Shown here: positions 44,819 to 53,629 of the stretch, one piece after another
Layout: every line of letters starts with the position of its first letter
Numbering within the stretch: the first letter of the stretch is position 1
From: Alphaproteobacteria bacterium
GTDB taxonomy: Bacteria > Pseudomonadota > Alphaproteobacteria > UBA6615
NCBI GenBank assembly: GCA_011087645.1
Contig: JAALLF010000014.1
Coordinates: 30,804-94,803 of the forward strand
DNA: 64,000 nt
Direction: 5' to 3'
Translations under genes and position numbers: made by a program
Notes under the pieces: model-generated
Told to the model about the DNA's origin: nothing
What the model saw: the letters and a program-made list of their open reading frames with translations, nothing else
The model's database searches: none

Positions 44819-47800
44819 CTAGCCGGCGATAAGTGATCGCAATTGCGCGTTCGCCACTGTCAGCATGGCCAAATCGACTTGCTCGACCGCCCGCAATTCG
44901 TCCATCAGCTGATGCGAACGGGTCACCGCGCCATCGTGGCCGTCGAGCCACATCTCGATCAAGCCCGAGGCGGCGCGCTGATTTAGCTTGCCGCCGCCCG
45001 CCATATCGAGCACCCGCGTCGTCAATTCCGACTGATGGTGGTAGCTCTCATCAACAATCGCCGCCAGGGCCAAAGCTTCCCAATCGCTATCGCCGCTGAC
45101 CCGTTTGGCCGCATGGCGCAGCCAGTCGATACCCAACCGGGCGCCAATGGCGAAGTACATGCGTCCGCAATCGACCACCGGCACGCCTGAGTTCGTTGCA
45201 ATGCGCACGATATCGCCCGCCGCGGGCAAAACTTCCAAGCTGGCAATGCGGCTGGCCAGATCTTCCGGCACATGCTCGGCCGCCAAAGTGGCGGTGCGGA
45301 CCGCCATGGCGTTGTGATCGTCTTCGGCGACGATCTCCGGCATATTGTCGACCAGCTCGGCGATGCCATCGGTATATTGCGCAATCGCCGCCTCGATCGA
45401 GATCGGTGTGCTGAGATTTTCCAAAAACCATTGGCTCATGCGTTCGGCCAGGGTGGCAACGTCGGCGATCATCTCGGTTTGCAACGCCGCCGGCACCTTA
45501 TTATCCAGCGCCTCGATCTCTCGCCAAATCGGCCGAAGTTGGAAGGCATCGCGCGCCACCACATAGGCCCGCGCAATGTCGGCCGGACCGGCGGCGGTTA
45601 ACTCTTCGAGACGGTGCACAAAAGTAGCGCCGAGCCGGTTAACCAGCGAGTTGGTGACGTAGGTCGCGACGATTTCGCGCCGCAAACGATGGCGGGCGAT
45701 GTGATCGGCATAATCACCGCGAATCAATTTCGGGAAATACCGCGCCAGATCGCCGACCAGATAAGGATCGTCGGGGACGTCGGTAGGTAGTAGATCGCTG
45801 TATAGGGCCAGTTTCGAATAGGCGAAGGTAACCGCGGATTCCGGCCGCGTCAGACCCTCGCCATTGGCCAGCCGGTCGGCGATCTCTTCATCGTTGGGCA
45901 AGTTCTCAATCGGCCGGTCGAGCAGACCGCGACGTTCCAGCGCCCGCATGAAGTGCCATTGGCTATCGAGCAGCTCCGGCGCTTTAGCCTCGGCAACCGT
46001 AATCGCCTGGGTCTGCAGATAGTTATCGTTGAGCACCAGATGCGCCACATCGTCGGTCATCGCTTCCAACAACTCGTTGCGCTGATCGACCGTGATCTCG
46101 CCCTGCATCACCGCGTCGTTGAGCACGATCTTGATATTGACCTCATGGTCCGACGTGTCGACACCGGCCGAATTGTCGATGAAGTCGGTGTTCAGGCGGC
46201 CGCCGGCGCGCGCATATTCGATGCGCCCGAGCTGGGTAATCGCCAAATTGGCGCCCTCGCCCAGTACCCGGCAACGCAACTCTTTGCCGTCCACCCGCAA
46301 GGCGTCGTTGCTGCGATCGTCGGCCTCGGCGTGGCTCTCGCGCGATGACTTGATATAGGTGCCGATACCGCCGAACCACAGCAGATCGACCTGGCTGACC
46401 AGCATCGAGCGAATGAGTTCGTTGGGGGTGACTTCATCGGCCTCGATATCGAACAGCGATTTCATCTGCGATGTCACTTTGACCGACTTGGCCTTGCGGT
46501 CGATGATACCACCGCCCTTCGAGATCAGTTTGGCGTCGTAATCGGCCCAATTGGAACGCGCCAGACGGAACAACCGTCGGCGCTCGGCATGGCTTTTCGC
46601 CGGATCCGGGTCGGGATCGATAAAGATGTGCAAGTGGTTGAAGGCGCCGACCAGCTTGGTGTGCTTCGACAACAGCATACCGTTGCCAAAAACATCGCCG
46701 GACATGTCGCCCACGCCCACCGCGGTGAAAGGCTGGTTTTGAATATCGCGGCCGATTTCGCGGAAATGGCGCTTCACCGATTCCCACGCGCCGCGCGCGG
46801 TGATGCCCATCTTCTTATGGTCGTAGCCGACCGAGCCGCCCGACGCATAGGCGTCGCCCAGCCAGAAGCCGTAATCCTCGCTGATGCCATTGGCGATATC
46901 GGAGAATGTCGCGGTGCCCTTATCGGCGGCCACAACAAGATAGGGGTCGTCGCCGTCATAGCGCACGACGTCTTTCGGCGGAATTAGATCGGTACCCGAC
47001 AGATTGTCGGTCAAATCGAGCATGCCGGCCATCAGTGTGGAATAGCAGGCGATCACTTCGTTCATGGTCGCTTCGCGGTCCGCCGCCGGGTCGCCGGTGG
47101 GGGCGGGCAACTGCTTGCACACGAAACCGCCCTTCGAACCGACCGGAACGATAACGGCGTTCTTCACCATCTGCGCTTTTTGCAGGCCGAGCACTTCGGT
47201 GCGGAAATCCTCGCGCCGGTCCGACCAGCGGATGCCGCCGCGCGCCACGTCGCCACCGCGCAGATGGCAACCCTCCATGCGCGGGCTATAGACGAACACC
47301 TCTTTCAGTGGCCGTGGCTCGGGCAGACCGTCGACCGACCGGCTGTCGATCTTAAACGACAGATAGGGTTTTTCTTCGCCGGCCTCGTCTTTCTGGAAAT
47401 AGTTGGTGCGCAGGGTCGCCTCGACGGCGTTGGCGAACCGGCGGATGATCCGGTCTTCGTCCAGGTTCGACACATTCTCTAGCGCTGCGGCAATATCGCC
47501 GCTCAACGCCTCGGCCTTGCGTTTCACAGCCTTGGCGCGGCTTTTCGGGTGAAGCCGCAGGCGGGCGTGGAACAGTTCAACGATTAAGTGCGCCAGGTCG
47601 GCATTGTTCGCCAGGGTCTCTTCCATATAGGGCTGGGAGAAGGGAATGCGCGCCTGTAGCAGAAACTTACAATAGGCCCGCAAAATCACCACATCGCGCC
47701 ATTCCAGACCAGCGCCGATGACCAGCTTGTTGAACCCATCATCGCCGACCAGGCCAACGAAAACGCGCGCAAAGGCTTCATGGAACTTTTCACGCACCGA

Positions 47801-49705
47801 TTTGAGATCGACGTCCGCGCCAGAGCGGGTTCGCATGGCAAAATCGTGGATCCAGACAGCGCCGGTGCCATCGCCATAGCGGTAGGAAATCTCAAACGGC
47901 TCCTCGCCAACCACCTTGAGACCCATATTTTCCAACATCGGCAGGACATCGGATAAGGGCAGCGAGGTCGCATCGTGGTAGAGCTTCAGATGCACCGCAT
48001 CGGCAGGATCTTCCGGCCGCTGGTATAGGTTCAATCCCAATTCGCCGTTGAGGCGCACTTCGTCGATATGCTCGATATCGGCGACCGCCGCTTCGCTCGT
48101 GTGGCGTTCGCGGTATCCCAGACTGAACGCATCGCTGTAGCGCTCGTAAAGAAGCAGGCCGGTATTTTCGCCTTTGGCCGCAATGAGCGCGTCGCGCAAC
48201 GTGTCGCTCCACGAGCGGGCGGCCTCGCGCAGCTCCGCCTCGATATCGTCGATCTTGTAGGTGGGAATACCCTTGGGGCCGGCCTTGATGATGTACAAAA
48301 TTCGCGCCAGCACGGATTCCGTGCTGAATTCCGGTGAGAACGCGACGGTCGATCCGCCAAACCGCCGTTCGAGAATCTTGGACAGCTTGAAACGCAGATC
48401 GGTGTCGTAGCGGTCGCGCGGCACGAAAACCATCCCGGTGAGGTAACGTTTAAACGGGTCCTCGCGCACAAATAGCGCGGTGTGCTGGCGCTCCTGCAAA
48501 TGCAAAATGCCCATGGCGTTGTCGAACAGCGTGTCGGGGTCGATCTGCCAGAGCTCGTCGCGGGGATAATTCTCCAAGATGTGGGCCAACGCCTTGGCGT
48601 CGTGACTAGCCGGCGGGAATTCCGCCCGGGTCAGCGCATTGGCGACCTTCTGACGCAACAGGGGAATATTGATCGGCGAGCGGCTATAGGCGGCCGACGT
48701 AAACAAGCCGACCAGCATGCGTTCGCCGATCACTTTGCCGGCCGCGTCGAATTTCTTGACCCCGATGACATCCATATGGACCCGGCGATGCACGGTCGAA
48801 CGCTGGTTTGCCTTGGTCAACATCAACAATTGGGGCTGGCGCATGAAGGCGCGAATTTCGCTCGGCAAAGGGTCATTGTCCGCCCAGCTTTCGAAAATGC
48901 TGCGATCGGCGTCGCGCAACACGCCCAAAGCGCCCGGCGCGGTCTTCAGTTTCTGGCTCTTGCCGCTGCCGACATGGTCGTATTCGCGATAGCCCAGGAA
49001 GGTGAAATGGTTGTCGTTGATCCATTCCAGGAAGGCTTCGGCTTCCTTGACGTCCTCCAGGGGCAATTGCGGCGGCTTGGCGCGCAGATCGTCCAAAATC
49101 TCGTTGGCGACGTCGCACATTTTTGGCCAGTCTTCGACCGACGCGCGGACGTCCGACAAGACGCTTTCGAGCTGCGCGGTAATGTGCGCGATGGTGGCGG
49201 CGTCGGTCTGCTCGTTGACCTCAAAATGCATAAAGCTTTCAGGCTTGCCGGCCGCGGCCCCACCATTGGGGGCGCCGGTGCAGTCGAGCAACTTGCCCGA
49301 TTTATCGCGCTCTATATTGACGATTGGGTGGATAACCAAATGAACTGTCAGGCCCTGATAATTCAGCTCGGCGGTAACCGAGTCGACCAGGAACGGCATA
49401 TCGTCGTTGAGGATTTCGATGACTGTATGGCTGGTTTGCCAACCATGCTCGCCCTTCGCCGGGTTGAAGATTCGGATCTTCGGTTGGCCGGGTTTGCGCT
49501 TCTGCGCAAATTCCCAGAACGACGCCGCCGCGCCATAAAGATTGTCGACGCTTTGTTCGGCAATATCGGTCGGCGGCACATTCGCATAAAGAGTGCGCAT
49601 GAATGTCTCGGCGATCTTACCGCCACGGCCCTTATCTTCACTTCGGGCTTTCTGAGCGACTTGATCGATCAACGCTTTGCAATGCGTCTCAATACGCGGG
49701 GCCAT
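44819..49705 (-). CDS. gdhB: Large NAD-dependent glutamate dehydrogenase (180-kDa class)
   Basis: A 1628-residue NAD-GDH, which deaminates glutamate to 2-oxoglutarate for catabolism. The size and the long N-terminal regulatory region fit the L-180 class found in Proteobacteria and Streptomyces. The catalytic part has GGDVARGGIRWSDR, the lysine region VPVGSKGGFVCK and the dinucleotide region near AVGVGDMSGDVFGNG. An AGGAG ribosome site lies eight bases before the ATG on the minus strand. No partner gene is close; the orphan solute-binding protein upstream ends at its own terminator. Confidence 0.96.
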   Translation of the reverse strand: MAPRIETHCKALIDQVAQKARSEDKGRGGKIAETFMRTLYANVPPTDIAEQSVDNLYGAAASFWEFAQKRKPGQPKIRIFNPAKGEHGWQTSHTVIEILNDDMPFLVDSVTAELNYQGLTVHLVIHPIVNIERDKSGKLLDCTGAPNGGAAAGKPESFMHFEVNEQTDAATIAHITAQLESVLSDVRASVEDWPKMCDVANEILDDLRAKPPQLPLEDVKEAEAFLEWINDNHFTFLGYREYDHVGSGKSQKLKTAPGALGVLRDADRSIFESWADNDPLPSEIRAFMRQPQLLMLTKANQRSTVHRRVHMDVIGVKKFDAAGKVIGERMLVGLFTSAAYSRSPINIPLLRQKVANALTRAEFPPASHDAKALAHILENYPRDELWQIDPDTLFDNAMGILHLQERQHTALFVREDPFKRYLTGMVFVPRDRYDTDLRFKLSKILERRFGGSTVAFSPEFSTESVLARILYIIKAGPKGIPTYKIDDIEAELREAARSWSDTLRDALIAAKGENTGLLLYERYSDAFSLGYRERHTSEAAVADIEHIDEVRLNGELGLNLYQRPEDPADAVHLKLYHDATSLPLSDVLPMLENMGLKVVGEEPFEISYRYGDGTGAVWIHDFAMRTRSGADVDLKSVREKFHEAFARVFVGLVGDDGFNKLVIGAGLEWRDVVILRAYCKFLLQARIPFSQPYMEETLANNADLAHLIVELFHARLRLHPKSRAKAVKRKAEALSGDIAAALENVSNLDEDRIIRRFANAVEATLRTNYFQKDEAGEEKPYLSFKIDSRSVDGLPEPRPLKEVFVYSPRMEGCHLRGGDVARGGIRWSDRREDFRTEVLGLQKAQMVKNAVIVPVGSKGGFVCKQLPAPTGDPAADREATMNEVIACYSTLMAGMLDLTDNLSGTDLIPPKDVVRYDGDDPYLVVAADKGTATFSDIANGISEDYGFWLGDAYASGGSVGYDHKKMGITARGAWESVKRHFREIGRDIQNQPFTAVGVGDMSGDVFGNGMLLSKHTKLVGAFNHLHIFIDPDPDPAKSHAERRRLFRLARSNWADYDAKLISKGGGIIDRKAKSVKVTSQMKSLFDIEADEVTPNELIRSMLVSQVDLLWFGGIGTYIKSSRESHAEADDRSNDALRVDGKELRCRVLGEGANLAITQLGRIEYARAGGRLNTDFIDNSAGVDTSDHEVNIKIVLNDAVMQGEITVDQRNELLEAMTDDVAHLVLNDNYLQTQAITVAEAKAPELLDSQWHFMRALERRGLLDRPIENLPNDEEIADRLANGEGLTRPESAVTFAYSKLALYSDLLPTDVPDDPYLVGDLARYFPKLIRGDYADHIARHRLRREIVATYVTNSLVNRLGATFVHRLEELTAAGPADIARAYVVARDAFQLRPIWREIEALDNKVPAALQTEMIADVATLAERMSQWFLENLSTPISIEAAIAQYTDGIAELVDNMPEIVAEDDHNAMAVRTATLAAEHVPEDLASRIASLEVLPAAGDIVRIATNSGVPVVDCGRMYFAIGARLGIDWLRHAAKRVSGDSDWEALALAAIVDESYHHQSELTTRVLDMAGGGKLNQRAASGLIEMWLDGHDGAVTRSHQLMDELRAVEQVDLAMLTVANAQLRSLIAG

Positions 49706-50034
49706 CTACCGTTACTCCTGTACACATTTACACCCACTCGCAACAACGCCGCGCCGGCGCGCACGGTGGGTCAATTGCCAACCTAACGGCCATTTGGAAA
49801 AACATAGTTAACACCAGAAAGAATTCATTAACCATATTAAGGGTAACGTTGCATGGCTATTGCGAATTGTATTGCGCGTCCGCGACACGAAACGACACCG
49901 GGGGCCGCAGATCAGCTCGGGACCTGCTACAGGGATCGGGTGGATAGATGCGATACGCGACAAAAAAGGGGGTGGCGAATACGCCACCCCCTTTCTCTTG
50001 CCAGCCCAAGAGCCGGCGATAACAATTGAACCAA
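49706..50034. other. Intergenic stretch between gdhB and the solute-binding protein gene
   Basis: This 329-base stretch holds the promoter region of the minus-strand gdhB near 49720-49870, which is AT-rich with repeated TTAAC and CATATTAAG-like runs, and the terminator of the solute-binding gene at its right end. No clear -35/-10 pair or coding frame stands out. Confidence 0.5.
49962..49994 (-). terminator. Rho-independent terminator of the solute-binding protein gene
   Basis: A perfect 13-bp inverted repeat, AAAGGGGGTGGCG (49965-49977) and CGCCACCCCCTTT (49982-49994), with a four-base loop. Read on the minus strand, the stem is followed by a T run from the A6 at 49962-49967. It lies 41 bases after the stop of the solute-binding gene, so transcription is likely to end before gdhB. 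Confidence 0.9.
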
Positions 50035-51489
50035 TCAGGCCGTATCGACCGACGGGAACAATGACTTGTACGTCGCCAACTCTTCTTTGAGTTTGCGTTT
50101 GCCGATCCGGCGCACGGTGCGCTTCCACGCCGCTTCGGTGTCTTTGACAACCTGCTTGGCCGTCTTGTCGCCGGTGTAGGCTTCTGAGACGTTCCGCTTG
50201 AACTCGGTTTCGAACTCGAGCAGACCGGTCAGATAGATCGGCGGCGTCGTGACCTTGAGGTTTCGGTTGATCGCATCCATGCCACCAGCAGTGTAGGTGT
50301 TGAATGGCTTGGAACCTTCCTTGAAGTGATCAACGTGCCACGGATCGTGGAACGTGTTCACCGGATCGCCGACAATCAACGAGCTGTTCGCTGCCGTCGC
50401 CAGATACATCGCCATGTGGGCCATCTGTGCCTTACGCGGGCTGTGACGGTTGACCACAACGGCCACGACCGGCGCGGAAATCGAACGGTGCTTGCGCGAG
50501 CCGCTGAAATCCGATCCCGGAACCAGACCATAGCTCCACTTACCGGCGGTCTTCGACTTGTCGGGATTTTCCGCCAAGGCGATGATGCCGTCCCAGTACT
50601 GGCACGAGAAGGCGTTACCGTTGATGATCCGCGGGATCATCTGCGGCGTACCCCAACCAGCGGCTTCCGGATGCGATGCCGATTTAACGTTCAAGAACGT
50701 TTGGACCGCATATTCACCTTCCGGCGTATCGATCGTCGGGTTCATGTCATCATCGAACGGGAATCCGCCGGCGCTGTAGAGATACATATAAATCCACGCC
50801 AAGCTCGACCCACGATCGCGCAGGTTAGCCGAACCCCAGAGATTATCGTCGGGGCGGGTGAAGAAGTTCATGAGCTCAAGCTCTTCTTCCCACGTTCCCG
50901 GCCACGTCATCTCCCGACCATGCTTGTCAGCGAAGGCCTTCTTCTCGTCGGCGTCCTCGAACAGATCCTTACGGATGAACTGCACATGGACGTTGCCGTC
51001 CGTGGGCATACCGTAGGTCTTGCCTTTGTAGGTCATGAACTTGCCGAAGTCGCCGACGGCATTGATCTTGAACCCAGCAGCCGCCATGTATTCATCCAAC
51101 GGCTCGATCAGGCCGGCAGAGGCCAGTGAAGGAATCATGTTGGAATCGAGATGGAAGAAATCGAACTCTGGCGATTTCGACAAGGCTTCGGCCATCGCGC
51201 GCTGCGGGATGTCGAAGGTGCTGATGTCCTGGATCTTCGGCAGGCTAATACCGGTCGCGTCATTGAACGCACCAACCACCGGCGAGATCGCCACCTGATA
51301 GTTCGACCATAGAATACCGGTCAGCTCCGCCTTACCCAGCTTTTTCGCTGACGCGATAATTCGGTCTTCTTCGGCGCCGGCGAGTGCCGGCGACGTGAGC
51401 GCTGTCGGCAATACACCTGTCGCGGCCGCCAAGGCACCTGCCTTCATAATCTGGCGACGCGAGATGTCCGACCATTTTACTTTTTTCAC
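50035..51489 (-). CDS. Extracellular solute-binding protein, Tat-exported, no linked permease
   Basis: A 484-residue family 1-type ABC substrate-binding protein, likely for a sugar or oligosaccharide. A twin-arginine signal SRRQIMKAGALAAATGVLP lies at residues 9-27, with a cleavage-like SPALAGA. The mature part has WSNYQVAISPVVGAFNDATG, the YKGKTYGMPTDGN strand and WPGTWEEELELM. The start is the GTG at 51489, supported by GGGAGGAACTACA right before it; the open frame extends 45 bases further. A consensus-like promoter and a terminator bracket it alone, so its ABC permease must be encoded elsewhere. Confidence 0.88.
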   Translation of the reverse strand: MKKVKWSDISRRQIMKAGALAAATGVLPTALTSPALAGAEEDRIIASAKKLGKAELTGILWSNYQVAISPVVGAFNDATGISLPKIQDISTFDIPQRAMAEALSKSPEFDFFHLDSNMIPSLASAGLIEPLDEYMAAAGFKINAVGDFGKFMTYKGKTYGMPTDGNVHVQFIRKDLFEDADEKKAFADKHGREMTWPGTWEEELELMNFFTRPDDNLWGSANLRDRGSSLAWIYMYLYSAGGFPFDDDMNPTIDTPEGEYAVQTFLNVKSASHPEAAGWGTPQMIPRIINGNAFSCQYWDGIIALAENPDKSKTAGKWSYGLVPGSDFSGSRKHRSISAPVVAVVVNRHSPRKAQMAHMAMYLATAANSSLIVGDPVNTFHDPWHVDHFKEGSKPFNTYTAGGMDAINRNLKVTTPPIYLTGLLEFETEFKRNVSEAYTGDKTAKQVVKDTEAAWKRTVRRIGKRKLKEELATYKSLFPSVDTA

Positions 51490-51544
51490 TGTAGTTCCTC
51501 CCTGTTGACGATTGGGTTGCATGCCTCCAACCAAACGGTGACAA

Positions 51545-51573
51545 ATTATATCACTATTGGAAAATTATGCCAC
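51545..51573 (-). promoter_or_regulatory. Sigma-70-type promoter of the solute-binding protein gene
   Basis: On the minus strand a perfect TATAAT (51545-51550) is preceded at 17 bases by GTGGCA (51568-51573, four of six matches to TTGACA). The expected start of transcription near 51538 gives a leader of about 50 bases. Seen by eye; not tested against background frequency. Confidence 0.55.
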
Positions 51574-51927
51574 TTTAAGATAATTGCCAAATGCGGCGTT
51601 CAAAGGGCGGCCCTTTGGCCGTCATCTCCGAAGTTCTCGACTCTTCGTAATCCGAATATATGTCTCAAAAAAACCGTCTCCGCTCACAGGGCGAAACGTC
51701 GCCGCGACATGATCGCCGACAGGTCATGTGCATCGCATTCGGCGATGTCGATTAGAACAAACGTTTAAATCATTTCCTTGACTGCCCTGAGCCTACGAGG
51801 CTAGCTTTCACAACAATGTGTGCCGGAATTTTTAGAGCTTCAGCTCGCGACACCGTTAGTGTGCGAGAAGTTGGTCGAGGAATTTTCACAGCAAACAATG
51901 GTCCGGCACCAAACAAGGGAGAGCTAA
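51574..51927. other. Intergenic stretch upstream of the tctC-like gene
   Basis: About 350 bases between two divergent transport genes. It holds a TTGACT at 51778-51783 that could be a -35 box for the tctC-like gene, but no good -10 follows at normal spacing. A GGGAG ribosome site lies just before the ATG at 51928. I see no coding frame, RNA or repeat here. Confidence 0.4.
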
Positions 51928-52947
51928 ATGATTTCGCTTAAAAAATGTATGTATACGGCCGTCGCCGCAGTTGCGATGGCCGGCGTCAGCCTATTCGCAA
52001 CCGTCGGCGCCCAGGCGCAGGAGAAATTCCCCAACGGTCCGGTCATCATCCAGGTGCCGTTCTCACCGGGCGGCGGCGCCGATCGCACCTTCCGCCTATT
52101 CGCCCCCTATCTCGCAGAAGAGCTGGGCGTGCCGGTGAAAGTCACCAACGTCGCCGGTGGCGGCGGCTGGGTATCCTGGGGCCAGGTAACCGGTCAATGG
52201 GACGGCGAGAAAGACGATCACAAATTGGCGGTGGTGAACATTCCGCACATTTTCTCGATGCTGAACCCAGACATGAAGCGCACCGAGAGCCTCGAATCGT
52301 TCAACTTCCTGGCGTGGCATTCCTACGATCCAGGCCTGTGGCTGGTTCGGTGGGACGATGAGCGCTTCAAGGATCTCGAGGGCGTCATCGAATACGCCAA
52401 AGAAACCCCGCTGATCGTCTCGGTCGGCAGCCATGGTGGCGACGACCATGTTGGTATGGCTTTCTCGCAGAAAGCGATCCCCGAAATGAAGCCGATGAAG
52501 TTTATCTTCAGCGACACCGGCGACAATGGGAAAATCGCGATGATCCTCGGCAAGAATGTCGACATGGTGGCAGCCAATGTCGGCTATTACGTGCGCAGCA
52601 TCATGGAACGCAAGCTGCGTCCGATTGCCGTGTTGCATAACGAGCCTTGGACGGTTCTGCCGGGCGTACCGACTTTCCAGGAAGTCGTCGGTAAACCGAA
52701 CATCACCTATGCTGGCCGTACGATCGCCACCGCAAATGGATTGGCCCCGGAAAAGCGGGAAATCTATCTCAAGGCCATTGAGGCCGCGATGAGCAACCCG
52801 GAGTACATCCAGAAAGAAACGGCAAACCGTAACTTCCTGATGTTCCGCACCGGCGATGAAATGTGGGACCTGTTGCGTTCGGGCCAGAAGGTCGCTGAAG
52901 ATGCGGCTTACTGGGAAGGACCGCCTGCACCACCTAAGAAAAAGTAG
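51928..52947 (+). CDS. Periplasmic tricarboxylate receptor, TctC/Bug family
   Basis: A 339-residue periplasmic receptor of a tripartite tricarboxylate transporter. A Sec signal covers about residues 1-30 (VAAVAMAGVSLFATVGAQAQ, AxA cleavage). The mature protein has FPNGPVIIQVPFSPGGGADRT and the Bug ligand-loop segment VTNVAGGGGWVSWGQV, then VDMVAANVGYYVRS. Bug proteins bind carboxylates such as citrate or aromatic acids. Membrane subunits follow, separated by a hairpin that may lower their expression relative to the receptor. Confidence 0.9.
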   Translation: MISLKKCMYTAVAAVAMAGVSLFATVGAQAQEKFPNGPVIIQVPFSPGGGADRTFRLFAPYLAEELGVPVKVTNVAGGGGWVSWGQVTGQWDGEKDDHKLAVVNIPHIFSMLNPDMKRTESLESFNFLAWHSYDPGLWLVRWDDERFKDLEGVIEYAKETPLIVSVGSHGGDDHVGMAFSQKAIPEMKPMKFIFSDTGDNGKIAMILGKNVDMVAANVGYYVRSIMERKLRPIAVLHNEPWTVLPGVPTFQEVVGKPNITYAGRTIATANGLAPEKREIYLKAIEAAMSNPEYIQKETANRNFLMFRTGDEMWDLLRSGQKVAEDAAYWEGPPAPPKKK

Positions 52948-52983
52948 TCCTGCACTTTCCGCGCACCTTGCGCTGACAAATCG

Positions 52984-53017
52984 TCAGGCCCCGCCGGCAA
53001 GCGCTGGCGGGGCCTGA
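52984..53017 (+). terminator. Stem-loop between receptor and membrane subunits, probable partial terminator or mRNA stabiliser
   Basis: A perfect 12-bp inverted repeat, TCAGGCCCCGCC (52984-52995) and GGCGGGGCCTGA (53006-53017), with a ten-base loop. No T run follows, so full termination is unlikely. Such hairpins behind binding-protein genes are known to protect the upstream mRNA and give more receptor than permease. Confidence 0.6.
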
Positions 53018-53124
53018 TGGCAGCCTACAACGCCGCAATCCTTTTTGTTTCTGCGCATGGAGTTTGTGCAGCACGGATAGCGTTGCGGAATCCTACATGA
53101 GCAAGCAACGGGCATGAGCACGCT

Positions 53125-53577
53125 ATGAGCATGAGCAAGATAAGGGCTGAACGTGTGACCGCGATCGGGATGATTGTCGTGGCCGGTTTCTTCATCACCC
53201 AGTCACAGAATTTACCGAGTACATCAGGCGCGTTCCCGAAATTTACTGAATTCATGATTATCGCGCTCGCCGGAATCATGATCCTGCGCACTTTCATAAC
53301 CCGCGACGAAAAGCTTTCCGGCGATGTCCGTTTCGATTTTTCCTATATGGGCTTTAAGCCGACTTTGGTGATGATCGTAGCTGCGTTTTACATTTACGCC
53401 GTCTTTCAAGTCGGATTTTATGCCTCCTCGATCGTGTTTTATTTCCTCGTCACCTACATGACCGGGATTAGAAACTACAAGGTCATGGCGATCGTCGCGT
53501 CTGTCTTGTTCCCGTTAATGTATGTCTTTTTCAACATTGCCCTCGGCGCCGATCTGCCCAAGGGAATTCTGATCTGA
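53125..53577 (+). CDS. Tripartite tricarboxylate transporter small membrane subunit, TctB-like
   Basis: A 150-residue protein with four hydrophobic segments, the layout of TctB. The first starts at TAIGMIVVAGFFI, after a short basic N-terminus, and the conserved FPKFTEFMIIALAGIMILR covers the second. It lies between the receptor and the large subunit. Several ATGs cluster at 53114-53131; 53125 is used here, but 53131 is equally possible. Confidence 0.82.
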   Translation: MSMSKIRAERVTAIGMIVVAGFFITQSQNLPSTSGAFPKFTEFMIIALAGIMILRTFITRDEKLSGDVRFDFSYMGFKPTLVMIVAAFYIYAVFQVGFYASSIVFYFLVTYMTGIRNYKVMAIVASVLFPLMYVFFNIALGADLPKGILI

Positions 53578-53629
53578 CCGCCACAACGCCAAGCGTTGTT
53601 GCGATCCACTAGCTAGAGAAAGATCGGTC

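Noticed and set aside
48482..49786. Long open frame of about 430 codons on the plus strand opposite gdhB
   Set aside because: It is the antisense shadow of the highly conserved glutamate dehydrogenase gene in GC-rich DNA; no domain is recognised.
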